Of a stretch of DNA of 64,000 nt, positions 34,456-42,708 are shown one piece after another. Source of the stretch: Desulfurococcaceae archaeon MEX13E-LK6-19 (GTDB lineage: Archaea; Thermoproteota; Thermoprotei_A; Sulfolobales; Desulfurococcaceae); contig CP072660.1 of NCBI GenBank assembly GCA_029637525.1, positions 124,001 through 188,000 of the forward strand, read 5' to 3'. Made by a program: the position numbers and the translations under genes. How positions within the stretch are numbered: position 1 is the stretch's first letter; each line of letters starts with the position of its first letter. A model generated the notes under the pieces. That model had not been told where the DNA came from and did no database searches. It saw only the letters and a program-made list of their open reading frames with translations.

Positions 34456-35451
34456 TTACTCTTTACCTAGAAGTTCTCTAACAGTTTTCCTTACGGCTTC
34501 ATATGAGTTCCATCGTGGACTCCATCCTATTGACTTTAACTTACTTATATCTAGCAACATTAACTTAACATCACCAGGCCATCCCCGTCCATCTGGTGTT
34601 GTCTTAACGAACACGTATTCCACGTTCTTTAGCCCCATTTCTTCCACAATAATATCGGCTATTTTAATGACCTGTATCCAATCACTGCTACCTATGTTAA
34701 ATACTTCGTAGTCATTATTACTCTCTTTAACTAAATAATTAAAAGCATGCAGTGTTGCATCAACTGCATCATATACATGTAGATAACTCTTTTTCTGTGT
34801 ACCATCACCTAGTATTTCTAGTCTCTTGGGGTTTTTCTTGAGCTTGTTTATGAAGTCTATTATAACGCCATGATTTGATCTCGGACCTATTATGTTTGCA
34901 TATCGAGCTATTAGGACTTTGAATCCATAAAGCTTTGCGTAGGAGATATATAGTGCTTCACAGGCAAGTTTTGTTGCCCCATATACTGATATTGGTTCAA
35001 GAGGATGATAATCTTCTGGTGTTGGTATAATTTTTGCTTCACCATACACTGTTGAAGAACTTGCAAATACGTGGTATTTAACATCGTGTTTTCTAGCTGC
35101 CTCAAGGACATTAAACGTGGCATAAATATTTTCGTTAAAATGACTACGTGGGTCAACACTAGAAACCCTAACTTCAGGATTTGCTGCAAAATGAAAAACT
35201 ACATCTGCATCCTTAAATGAATCAACCCACTGTCCATTAGGATCTTTTAAATCTGCTTTTACAAAACTAAAATATCCCTTACCCATATGCCTGGATAAGT
35301 TATCTAGCCTACCATTACTTAGATTATCCACCACAATTATTTTCTCGGCCCCCCGTCGCGAAAGCTCATCAACTAAATGACTACCGATAAAGCCTGCTCC
35401 ACCAGTTACAATAACCCTATTAAGTACCCCACTAACATCTGTCATTACCAA
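34456..35451 (-). CDS. galE: UDP-glucose 4-epimerase-like SDR
   Basis: A 331-residue extended short-chain dehydrogenase. GGAGFIG (residues 17-23) binds NAD+, SSSTVYG (131-137) supplies the Ser/Thr, and Y157-x3-K161 (YGATK) is the catalytic pair. FHFAANPEVRVS and LHVYDAVDAT are typical of epimerases. With galT-galK nearby, UDP-galactose 4-epimerase is the best call; an archaeal UDP-GlcNAc epimerase or a sugar dehydratase is an alternative. The start is set at 35451 (GTG/ATG); the first residues before VLNRVIVTGG are poorly conserved, so the true start may be later. Confidence 0.86.
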   Translation of the reverse strand: MVMTDVSGVLNRVIVTGGAGFIGSHLVDELSRRGAEKIIVVDNLSNGRLDNLSRHMGKGYFSFVKADLKDPNGQWVDSFKDADVVFHFAANPEVRVSSVDPRSHFNENIYATFNVLEAARKHDVKYHVFASSSTVYGEAKIIPTPEDYHPLEPISVYGATKLACEALYISYAKLYGFKVLIARYANIIGPRSNHGVIIDFINKLKKNPKRLEILGDGTQKKSYLHVYDAVDATLHAFNYLVKESNNDYEVFNIGSSDWIQVIKIADIIVEEMGLKNVEYVFVKTTPDGRGWPGDVKLMLLDISKLKSIGWSPRWNSYEAVRKTVRELLGKE

Positions 35452-35634
35452 CCACTTCCCGTTAAGCTTACTTCCTTAGAGAAACCATATCAACACATAA
35501 TAATTAAATGTTACTAAACACACACGATACTACAATTCACATCCATAAACCCAATTAATAATGATCTGAGAAAGATTTTTCTCTAAATACATTACTTTAA
35601 CATTTGTGTGAAAAGATCTTATGAGGGGGATTTT

Positions 35635-36618
35635 ATGAGGATAGGATTGTATGGTTTTGGTTCAATAGGTAGGTTATTAGCAAAAGTTGCTCTTGAAAGA
35701 GGGCATGAAATCGTAGCAGTTATTGACATAGATCCGAAATTACAAGGTAAAGACGTGGGGGAAATACTTGGGATCGAGCCTATAGGCGTCTATGTTACTA
35801 GCTCTATAGATGAGCTGGCAGCAGCCGACGTGGTACTACATGCAACAGGTTCTTATCTAGATAAAGTATACGATCAAATCTTGAATGTTATTGAAATGGG
35901 TCTTGATGTTGTATCTACTTGTGAAACCCTAGCTTACCCCTACTACAGATACCCTATTCTTGCCAGAAAACTTGACGAGAAAGCAATAAGTTACGGTGTA
36001 ACAGTTCTTGGAACTGGAATTAATCCCGGGTTCTTACTTGATACACTACTAATAGTATTATCAGCATCCATACCTTCGATCAAAAAGATCAAGGCAGTAA
36101 GAAGCCTTGATGCATCAAAGAGAAGACTACCATTCCAGAAGAAAGTAGGCATAGGGTTAAAGCCAGAAGAATTCAGAAAGAAGCTTGAAACAGGAGAACT
36201 CACAGGACATGTTGGTTATGCTGAGTCAGTATTGCTCATAGCTGATGCTGCTGGTATTCAGTTATCACGTGTAGAAGAGAAACAAGAACCTGTTGTAGCC
36301 GAAAAAGAAATCACTATCGGGGAGAAGAAAATAACTCCAGGAACAGTCATTGGAATAAAAGGTTACGGCAGAGGATTTATTGGAGACAACGAGATTATCC
36401 GTATAGAGTTTCACGCTTATGTCGGTGCTGATGAATATGAGAAAATAATTATCGAAGGAAAAGACTATGATATAACATGGACTAGTTCTGGTACACCTGG
36501 TGACATGGGTACAGCATCTGTACTTGTATCAATAGCTGAAAACATAACTAAACTCCCTATAGGCCTTATAACAATGGCTGATATAATACCATTTAAACCA
36601 TTTCTCTCAACAAAATAA
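35635..36618 (+). CDS. Dihydrodipicolinate reductase-like dehydrogenase (2,4-diaminopentanoate dehydrogenase type)
   Basis: A 327-residue NAD(P)-dependent dehydrogenase from ATG 35635, chosen because GAGGGGGA precedes it. GLYGFGSIGRLLA (residues about 4-16) binds NAD(P). VLGTGINPGFLLDTLLIVLSA is a hallmark of the Ord/2,4-diaminopentanoate dehydrogenase family, which acts in ornithine degradation. No partner aminomutase genes are nearby, so the native substrate is uncertain. It sits alone between divergent galE and converging PAP2 phosphatase. Confidence 0.85.
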   Translation: MRIGLYGFGSIGRLLAKVALERGHEIVAVIDIDPKLQGKDVGEILGIEPIGVYVTSSIDELAAADVVLHATGSYLDKVYDQILNVIEMGLDVVSTCETLAYPYYRYPILARKLDEKAISYGVTVLGTGINPGFLLDTLLIVLSASIPSIKKIKAVRSLDASKRRLPFQKKVGIGLKPEEFRKKLETGELTGHVGYAESVLLIADAAGIQLSRVEEKQEPVVAEKEITIGEKKITPGTVIGIKGYGRGFIGDNEIIRIEFHAYVGADEYEKIIIEGKDYDITWTSSGTPGDMGTASVLVSIAENITKLPIGLITMADIIPFKPFLSTK

Positions 36619-36650
36619 TAGAAATCATTATCCTTAATTACCATAATATT

Positions 36651-37526
36651 TCATAACAATTTTTTCACACCAACAATAAATGCAGGCATGATAGCTGCAT
36701 AGAATAATGCATAGCCATAGATAGGTGCATGATATACTTTAACAACAATATGAGCTACCAATATTATAGACATTATTATAGCAACAGTCACTATATATAC
36801 AATACATTTCCTCCCAAATGCCTCCTTATTTATTTTCTTTAAATCTTCACGATACTTAATATATAACAATGCACCAATGGATAAGCCAGCAATCTTGTAA
36901 GATACACCAAGAGAAAAGAGAACCCCGCTTAACAAACTCAGACAAGACGTCAGTAAGCCTAAGATTATTAGTGATTTTTTAAACCAAGATTTTGTGAGAA
37001 AATACACAATTAATGTAATCATTAAACCAACGGCAAAACCCCCTAAGACATCAGTTACGTAATGTACTCTTAGTGCGACACGCGACAATGCTATTGAAAA
37101 CGTTACTATGGTACCAAGAACAATAAGACATCTTTTTCTCATAGTTAATATAAGCATTGACCAAAAACTAGTAGCTACTTGTGTGTGTCCACTTGGGAAA
37201 CCATAGCCTTCAGCACTATCTCTCCACAAGCTTTCAGGCGGTCTGGGCATTTTGAAAGCGTTCTTCAAGATAATATTGGTAGCTCCCGACAGCATTATCG
37301 TGTAAAATAGTATGATACCTAAATCAGCATCAATAAATACCAATACTAGTAAAGAAAAGACCACGTAAAAATATTCTTCACCTAAACTAGACAAGAGCTT
37401 CCATATAAGAACATTATCAGTCAAAATAGCACTGATTAACAATATTACTGTAACTAATGATATACCGTACATTACTAATTCTATTATTCCCAGCTTCAAC
37501 CCATGGTTCGTAACACGAAATACCAT
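36651..37526 (-). CDS. PAP2 family lipid phosphatase
   Basis: A 291-residue membrane protein. The full PAP2 motif set is present: K88-x6-R95-P96 (KNAFKMPRP), PSGH with H114, and S148-R149-x5-H155-x3-D159 (SRVALRVHYVTD). Around seven hydrophobic helices surround them. It dephosphorylates lipid phosphates or polyprenyl diphosphate, recycling the dolichyl-type carrier used in protein glycosylation. Many sequon-bearing surface proteins in this window fit that job. Confidence 0.9.
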   Translation of the reverse strand: MVFRVTNHGLKLGIIELVMYGISLVTVILLISAILTDNVLIWKLLSSLGEEYFYVVFSLLVLVFIDADLGIILFYTIMLSGATNIILKNAFKMPRPPESLWRDSAEGYGFPSGHTQVATSFWSMLILTMRKRCLIVLGTIVTFSIALSRVALRVHYVTDVLGGFAVGLMITLIVYFLTKSWFKKSLIILGLLTSCLSLLSGVLFSLGVSYKIAGLSIGALLYIKYREDLKKINKEAFGRKCIVYIVTVAIIMSIILVAHIVVKVYHAPIYGYALFYAAIMPAFIVGVKKLL

Positions 37527-37589
37527 ACATACACAGCCTCCGGCAATTATCTGTTATGCAATTGATTAACAGTAGTATAATATTACAAT

Positions 37590-38273
37590 CTATTGTTCTC
37601 TTTTTCGCTTACTCCACGACATAGCTATTTTCTTCAAGCAAGCATGGACTGCCAATACTGCTATTGGTAAAAATAATGCCTCAAGCAATAATATATGTGT
37701 TTTAACTATTATGTAAGGATATATTTTTTCCAAAATACCTTCTAAACCCATTTTAGCACCCAAGAATCCTCCAATGAGCTGTGTAACAGACAGGGCAGGC
37801 ACAAATCTATAACCCATTACACTAATTATCCCATAAGCTAAAGCAACGAATATTGCTGGTGCTATATACGTTATAACTACATCAGCAGTAAAAGTAGAGT
37901 ATACTGCAACGATTACCCTATCTCCCAAAGGATATTCTATGGAACTACCATAATAATGTCTTGATAATTCCCCGGCCCGAACCCATTCTCGACACATCCC
38001 CAAGCTAATATACTTAGTTGAATTACCTACACCACTTTTTTCATAACAAACACCAGTAATATGCACATAAACGACTGTACCATAAACATCTTCGGTATAA
38101 TTTACAGGACCAATTTTTCTTGGTGGATAAATTATTTCCTGTTCAAGAAATACGTTGTATCCTCTAGCTACAGTGTAGCCAAGAATATACGCCATTCCGA
38201 AAGCAACAATAATCAAAATTGCCGTCTTAATATATCTTGTCCTTCTTTGAATAACTGTCTCCACTTCCATCAA
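37590..38273 (-). CDS. Membrane protein of unknown function
   Basis: A 227-residue membrane protein. A first helix near residues 14-36 is followed by an exterior part of about 95 residues with two sequons, then three hydrophobic segments between about 130 and 215 and a basic tail SKRKREQ. Cysteines occur twice in the exterior part (C77, C90). No family is recognised. It is upstream of the PAP2 gene on the same strand. Confidence 0.62.
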   Translation of the reverse strand: MMEVETVIQRRTRYIKTAILIIVAFGMAYILGYTVARGYNVFLEQEIIYPPRKIGPVNYTEDVYGTVVYVHITGVCYEKSGVGNSTKYISLGMCREWVRAGELSRHYYGSSIEYPLGDRVIVAVYSTFTADVVITYIAPAIFVALAYGIISVMGYRFVPALSVTQLIGGFLGAKMGLEGILEKIYPYIIVKTHILLLEALFLPIAVLAVHACLKKIAMSWSKRKREQ

Positions 38274-38375
38274 CCCATTTTCTCCGAATTAATTTACTAG
38301 TTACCGCTAAATAAGTATATTAATTGTTTTTAGAAATATTACTATTATCTAGGACTCCCAAATAATGTCCCGATA

Positions 38376-38441
38376 GGATGATGAACGACCAATCTACAGA
38401 TCATCTTAATATTTGGTGAAGAAAAACGCCCTTTCTGACAT
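38376..38441 (+). ncRNA. Candidate C/D box sRNA with two 12-base guides
   Basis: Box C ATGATGA (38378-38384), 12-base guide, D' CAGA (38397-38400, one mismatch), C' GTGAAGA (38416-38422, one mismatch), 12-base guide and D CTGA (38435-38438). Both guides are 12 bases, the normal archaeal length. It fills the 171-base gap between two minus-strand genes and lies on the plus strand. No obvious terminal stem was found and the targets are not identified by eye. Confidence 0.6.
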
Positions 38442-38444
38442 TCT

Positions 38445-39224
38445 TCATGACTGTATATTGAATAGACATGCCTCCTCATCTTTGATCATTGATATATTCT
38501 TTCCCAATAATTCCTCTAATAAATACTGGTAGAATGTGCAGCAGGTAACGTTTCCAAAATGTTTGATCTTAATTACAACATCGTTATTTATGAACGTAAC
38601 CCCAGCCAATTGTGCGATACCAAGAGACTCCAGCAATTGAACAAGTACTTCTGGTTCTAATTGAGTTTTCACAATCGCCATGATGTCTTCGGCAATTCCT
38701 TTCGCTAATTTCCTTAAATCCTCGCTATTCATTGTAGATAGTATATTTATAACCTTATCAAAAGGAAGGATTACTGTTTTCTTTTCAAGTAAGTATGGAG
38801 GATATGTAAAGCTGTTTATAAACATCTTTGTAAACGGTTTTTTTGACTTAAGCACTTCGACGAGCTCTACACCATCAATATCAGCCACTTCACCTGCTAT
38901 CTTCCATATATTTCGTTCCTTCTCAGTAACAAGTACGAATACGCCCAGAAAACCTTCACTAACTCTAAAAATCTGTGTCTCAAGAAGCACTATTTTACGA
39001 TTAGTCGTAAATATTTTGATTATATCCTTTAACGAATCGCTTGTACAGAAGACACGTATACCAAATATAAAACCGTCGCCAACAACCCTAATAGGCGATG
39101 GGTATGGGGCTTCATAGAAACTTTGTCTTCTAGGAACAATATAGTTTCGCAACTCGGGCAGTCTCTCACTAATAATAGACCTAAAGTACTCTCTTAATGA
39201 TGGACGTAGCTCTATGTCACTCAA
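38445..39224 (-). CDS. Hypothetical protein, possible distant V4R-like C-terminus
   Basis: A 259-residue soluble protein. The N-terminal half (about 40-140) reads as alternating strands and helices (FIFGIRVFCTSDSLKDIIKIF, KIVLLETQIFRV, IAGEVADIDGVELVEV). The C-terminal part ends FGNVTCCTFYQYLLEELLGKNISMIKDEEACLF, which recalls the Cys-containing end of V4R ligand-binding domains. That likeness is weak. No DNA-binding domain is visible. Its stop codon lies seven bases after the D box of the plus-strand sRNA candidate. Confidence 0.6.
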   Translation of the reverse strand: MSDIELRPSLREYFRSIISERLPELRNYIVPRRQSFYEAPYPSPIRVVGDGFIFGIRVFCTSDSLKDIIKIFTTNRKIVLLETQIFRVSEGFLGVFVLVTEKERNIWKIAGEVADIDGVELVEVLKSKKPFTKMFINSFTYPPYLLEKKTVILPFDKVINILSTMNSEDLRKLAKGIAEDIMAIVKTQLEPEVLVQLLESLGIAQLAGVTFINNDVVIKIKHFGNVTCCTFYQYLLEELLGKNISMIKDEEACLFNIQS

Positions 39225-39298
39225 CTAACACACCACATGTCGTATGTTAACATCAAGAAGATAATTATATTTAGGGTTGGATAAATCTATTGCACTAA

Positions 39299-39349
39299 GG
39301 ATGAAGAGAGCCCGGGTCTGACACGTGATGAACGCGCTCTTCACGGACT
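39299..39349 (+). ncRNA. Candidate C/D box sRNA upstream of nadE
   Basis: C ATGAAGA (39301-39307, one mismatch), 10-base guide GAGCCCGGGT, D' CTGA (39318-39321), 3-base spacer, C' GTGATGA (39325-39331), 12-base guide and a degenerate D CGGA (39344-39347). The D'/C' spacing is ideal. TGAAGAGAG at the 5' end can also pair with CTCTTCA at the 3' side, so a plain hairpin is an alternative. It lies 44 bases upstream of nadE, so it may share or replace the gene's leader. Confidence 0.45.
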
Positions 39350-39392
39350 TTCTCTTTTATGTAGAAAATTCACAAACTAGTAGGTGGTTAAT

Positions 39393-40226
39393 ATGAAGAG
39401 AATCACAATAAGTGACCTCTTGAATTTCGATATTAATACCGTGGAGAACACTATTAAAGAGTTTATTCGCGAAATTATAGAAAATTCTGGCGCAAAAGGT
39501 GTTGTTATAGGATTGAGTGGCGGTGTTGATTCAAGTACAGCAGCAGCTTTGGCGGTAAAGGCACTCGGTAACAATAGAGTGCATGGACTAATAATGCCTG
39601 ATCCAAGGACTACACCTGAAGCCGATGTTAAAGATGCTATAGACCTTGCCAAGAAACTAGGCATAAACTATACCATAATAGATATATCAAAGATTTACGA
39701 TTCTTTTGCAGAAAATATACCGTTTTTCAATGCAGACCATAATATTGCATGTGGAAACCTTAGAGCGAGAATTAGAATGATACTACTATACTACTACGCT
39801 AATCTAAACAACTACTTAGTTCTAGGATCTGGCGATAGAAGCGAGATATTAATAGGATACTTCACAAAGTATGGTGATGGAGCAACTGATCTCATGCCCT
39901 TAGGATGTCTATATAAGACACAGGTTAGGCACCTAGCTAAGTATCTAGGTATACCAGAAAAAATATACAATAAACCAAGTAGTCCAAGACTATGGCCTGG
40001 CCATATGGCAGAGGAAGAACTTGGTATGAAGTATACTGAAATAGATCTTGTACTCTATAGTTTATTCGACCTTGGCTTAAAACCTGAGGAAATACCCGAA
40101 GCCACAGGAATTAGTATTGAGAAAGTTCAGAAAATAATCGAATTACATAGAAAAAGTAGGCATAAAAGAGGGACTCCACCAATACCATCATTACCTAATG
40201 TTCCAGAACCTATTAAAGAGTTATAG
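39393..40226 (+). CDS. nadE: NH3-dependent NAD+ synthetase
   Basis: A 277-residue NAD synthetase from ATG 39393, preceded by GGTGG. The PP-loop LSGGVDSS lies at 41-48. GSGDRSEILIGYFTKYGDGATDLMPLGCLYKTQV (about 150-185) is the conserved deamido-NAD-binding region. There is no glutaminase domain, so it uses free ammonia, as is usual in archaea. It catalyses the last step of NAD formation from deamido-NAD, ATP and ammonia. Flanks are unrelated genes. Confidence 0.95.
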   Translation: MKRITISDLLNFDINTVENTIKEFIREIIENSGAKGVVIGLSGGVDSSTAAALAVKALGNNRVHGLIMPDPRTTPEADVKDAIDLAKKLGINYTIIDISKIYDSFAENIPFFNADHNIACGNLRARIRMILLYYYANLNNYLVLGSGDRSEILIGYFTKYGDGATDLMPLGCLYKTQVRHLAKYLGIPEKIYNKPSSPRLWPGHMAEEELGMKYTEIDLVLYSLFDLGLKPEEIPEATGISIEKVQKIIELHRKSRHKRGTPPIPSLPNVPEPIKEL

Positions 40227-40280
40227 GGGAAAGTTTCTAAATCTATGAAATCATACTAATTACATACTTTTATGTAAAAG

Positions 40281-40814
40281 CTAATAAGGCTCTATTAATA
40301 TACGGTACTCATTTTCACCCGGATTAACATAGATTTTCTTTCTTGTCAAACTATGTATCCATAGCGAAGTAAATGGTCTTGTAATAATATTTAGCACCGT
40401 ATCAAATCCATTATTAATTTCTATTGTTATTTTAGGCGAGCTAAACGTCATCCATTCTTCAAACGCTATTTTGTAGGTACTCCCTTCAGCACTTATTTTT
40501 AAGTCAAGGTTCTCTATAACTGCCTTGATTTTTCCTTCAGTATGTTCAGTAGTAATGATAACTGGTTTTTCAAAACCAATATCGATCTCTGGACCTATTT
40601 TAATTAATATTCCCTCGAAGACTACTTTAGGTAATTCACTATATTCTATAACAATACTTGTTTTTCCACTTAATTTCACTACGGCTTTTTGAAAACCCGT
40701 CGCGTAGCAATGCTCGGCTAAATATTCTCTTCCGCTAACAACGACTCTTCCTTCCTTTACTTCAACTAGCACTTTTAAGCCGCTATATTCTTTAACACCA
40801 CTGCCTTTATACAC
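40281..40814 (-). CDS. Hypothetical beta-rich protein
   Basis: A 177-residue soluble protein, almost entirely alternating short strands (KEGRVVVSGREYLAE, KTSIVIEYSELPKVVFEGILIKIG). It has no signal peptide or membrane segment and one or two cysteines. It resembles a jelly-roll or beta-sandwich but no family is recognised. Convergent with nadE, divergent from the phosphoesterase. Confidence 0.6.
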   Translation of the reverse strand: MYKGSGVKEYSGLKVLVEVKEGRVVVSGREYLAEHCYATGFQKAVVKLSGKTSIVIEYSELPKVVFEGILIKIGPEIDIGFEKPVIITTEHTEGKIKAVIENLDLKISAEGSTYKIAFEEWMTFSSPKITIEINNGFDTVLNIITRPFTSLWIHSLTRKKIYVNPGENEYRILIEPY

Positions 40815-40928
40815 TTTTGTAACTCACCTAGCTACCCCTACATCTAAGACCTTCATATAGTATTAGTTAACTGGTTTATCTTCCTTAAGTAGCAAGCATA
40901 ATTAGTAGTAAATACATGGTGAAATGCT

Positions 40929-41582
40929 ATGAGATTCCTAGCAATAACCGATATACATGGAAGAACTAATGTTGTAAACAAACTTAAAGGCGTTATTAAA
41001 AACAATATTGACTATGTTATTGTTGCTGGGGATATAACACATTTTGGAAGCTTAGCTGAGGCACTAAGAATACTATCAAGTCTAGCAGAAATAGCGCCAG
41101 TACTCTTTGTACCAGGTAACTGCGATCCCCCGGAACTTCTTAGACATAATTCTTTCAACGGAGATATCTATAACGTACACAATAAAGTAATACAAGTAAA
41201 TGAATACAGTATCTATGGAATTGGAGGCAGTATCATAACACCTTTCAATACATTCATAGAATATAGAGAAGATGAACTAACAAAATTCCTTAGCCAACTC
41301 AAAGAAATCGATCCTAGCAAGACAATCATTGTAACTCACAATCCACCATACGGTATACTTGATAGAACATTTTCAGGAATTCACGCCGGGTCAAAGGTAT
41401 TTAGAGAATTTTTAGAAGAGAAAAAACCATTATTATGGATAACAGGTCATATCCACGAAGCACAAGGTGTTGAAAAAATTAATGGGACAACAATTATTAA
41501 TCCTGGGCCCTTGTTTAAAAGATACTATGCATTAATTACTATCGAGAAAAACACTATTGACGTTAATATAAAACGGTTCTAA
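40929..41582 (+). CDS. Calcineurin-like metallophosphoesterase
   Basis: A 217-residue phosphoesterase. The family motifs appear in order: DIHG (residues 7-10), GDITH (about 36-40), GNCD (about 63-66), THNPP (about 138-142) and GHIHEAQG (about 176-183). This is the YfcE/MJ0936-like class acting on phosphodiesters with two metal ions. Its substrate is unknown. The stop overlaps the convergent HAD gene by four bases. Confidence 0.92.
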   Translation: MRFLAITDIHGRTNVVNKLKGVIKNNIDYVIVAGDITHFGSLAEALRILSSLAEIAPVLFVPGNCDPPELLRHNSFNGDIYNVHNKVIQVNEYSIYGIGGSIITPFNTFIEYREDELTKFLSQLKEIDPSKTIIVTHNPPYGILDRTFSGIHAGSKVFREFLEEKKPLLWITGHIHEAQGVEKINGTTIINPGPLFKRYYALITIEKNTIDVNIKRF

Positions 41583-42370
41583 GTTTTAAGAACATTAATA
41601 AATTCTTTTAGATCATTGACTACATAAGTTGGATTATATTTACTGATCCTTCCATCATTAGGCCTAGTGACTCCAGTTAAAACAAGGAGTGTATCAACAC
41701 CGGCTCTTCTACCGAGCTCTATATCTGTATCAAGTCTATCGCCTACAACAAGTATCTCATGCTTATTTACATGATGTTTCTTTAGAATGTAGTCAATAAC
41801 CCATGTATTTGGTTTACCTGCAACGAAATCCGGGCTCCTTCCTGTAGCTACCGTCAAAGCACCGATTATGGAACCCGCACCAGGTTCTTCACCTTTTTCC
41901 GAAGGATATGTAGCATCAGTGTTAGTTGCAATAAATAATGCACCCATCCTAATATAATGGGAGGCCCTAGATAATTTGTTGTATGTTAGGAATCTATCAA
42001 TACCAACCACAACTGCATCAACAGTCTCCTTGTCAACAACCACATGAATACCTTTGAGTACTAGTTCTTCTACTAAACCATTCTCACCTACTACAAACAC
42101 TGTATTCAAATTCTTGGACACCAGATACTCTGCCGCTAGGAAACCACTTGTTAATACGTCTTCATAGTTAATGTTTAGCCCAAGACTCTTTAGCCTATCG
42201 AAATACTCTATTCTTGTCCTAGATGAGTTGTTTGTGAAGAACACTATTCGTAGTCCTTGTTCTTGCATGAATTTAATTGCTTCAATATTTTGTCTAAGAG
42301 GCTCTTTACCACGCCAAACAACTCCATCCATATCCATTAATACAAGCTTATACTTAATCATTTCATTCAA
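41579..42370 (-). CDS. HAD-IIA family phosphatase
   Basis: A 263-residue HAD hydrolase of the NagD/4-nitrophenylphosphatase type. Motif I is MDMDGVVWRG (nucleophile Asp in DMDG, residues about 12-15), motif II FFTNNSS (about 44-50), then KPNTWVIDYIL with the conserved Lys and VVGDRLDTDIELGRRAGVDTLLV (about 213-235) with the metal-binding Asp. The C2-type cap lies between motifs II and III. Likely substrates are phosphoglycolate or sugar phosphates. Starts overlap slightly with the preceding gene on the same strand. Confidence 0.92.
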   Translation of the reverse strand: MNEMIKYKLVLMDMDGVVWRGKEPLRQNIEAIKFMQEQGLRIVFFTNNSSRTRIEYFDRLKSLGLNINYEDVLTSGFLAAEYLVSKNLNTVFVVGENGLVEELVLKGIHVVVDKETVDAVVVGIDRFLTYNKLSRASHYIRMGALFIATNTDATYPSEKGEEPGAGSIIGALTVATGRSPDFVAGKPNTWVIDYILKKHHVNKHEILVVGDRLDTDIELGRRAGVDTLLVLTGVTRPNDGRISKYNPTYVVNDLKEFINVLKT

Positions 42371-42683
42371 CCCTATTTCCCTGTTTTAAGGATATTATTT
42401 TAGAAAATATTTTCTCAATAAACACGTCTTTATTATCCGAGAAAACATAGGTTCCACGAGGATCTTCTTCTATACTATAACAATTCCACAACATTACCTC
42501 GTCAGTCCTAATAATTTTTGCATAGTAAGCATAAGGTGTCTTTTTCGCACATACTATAAAGCCTTTATCATTAAGCAATACAAACATATCATAATCATCC
42601 TGTTTCTCATGCAAAACTTTTTTGAATAGATTTTTGGAAGACATTTTTATCTTCTCAACAATATCCCCAGGTATACTATACAT
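42363..42683 (-). CDS. Hypothetical small protein upstream of HAD phosphatase
   Basis: A 106-residue protein from ATG 42683, chosen for the GGTGG ribosome site just upstream; the frame is open further out but that part reads inside the DUF2070 gene. It is a compact alpha/beta protein: helix GDIVEKIKMSSKNLFKKVL, strands DMFVLLNDKGFIVCAKK and DEVMLWNCYSIEEDP. It could be a roadblock-like or ligand-binding domain, which is a guess. Its 3' end overlaps the HAD gene start by eight bases. Confidence 0.58.
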   Translation of the reverse strand: MYSIPGDIVEKIKMSSKNLFKKVLHEKQDDYDMFVLLNDKGFIVCAKKTPYAYYAKIIRTDEVMLWNCYSIEEDPRGTYVFSDNKDVFIEKIFSKIISLKQGNRVE

Positions 42684-42708
42684 CAATACACCACCTATTC
42701 TAGTGACC

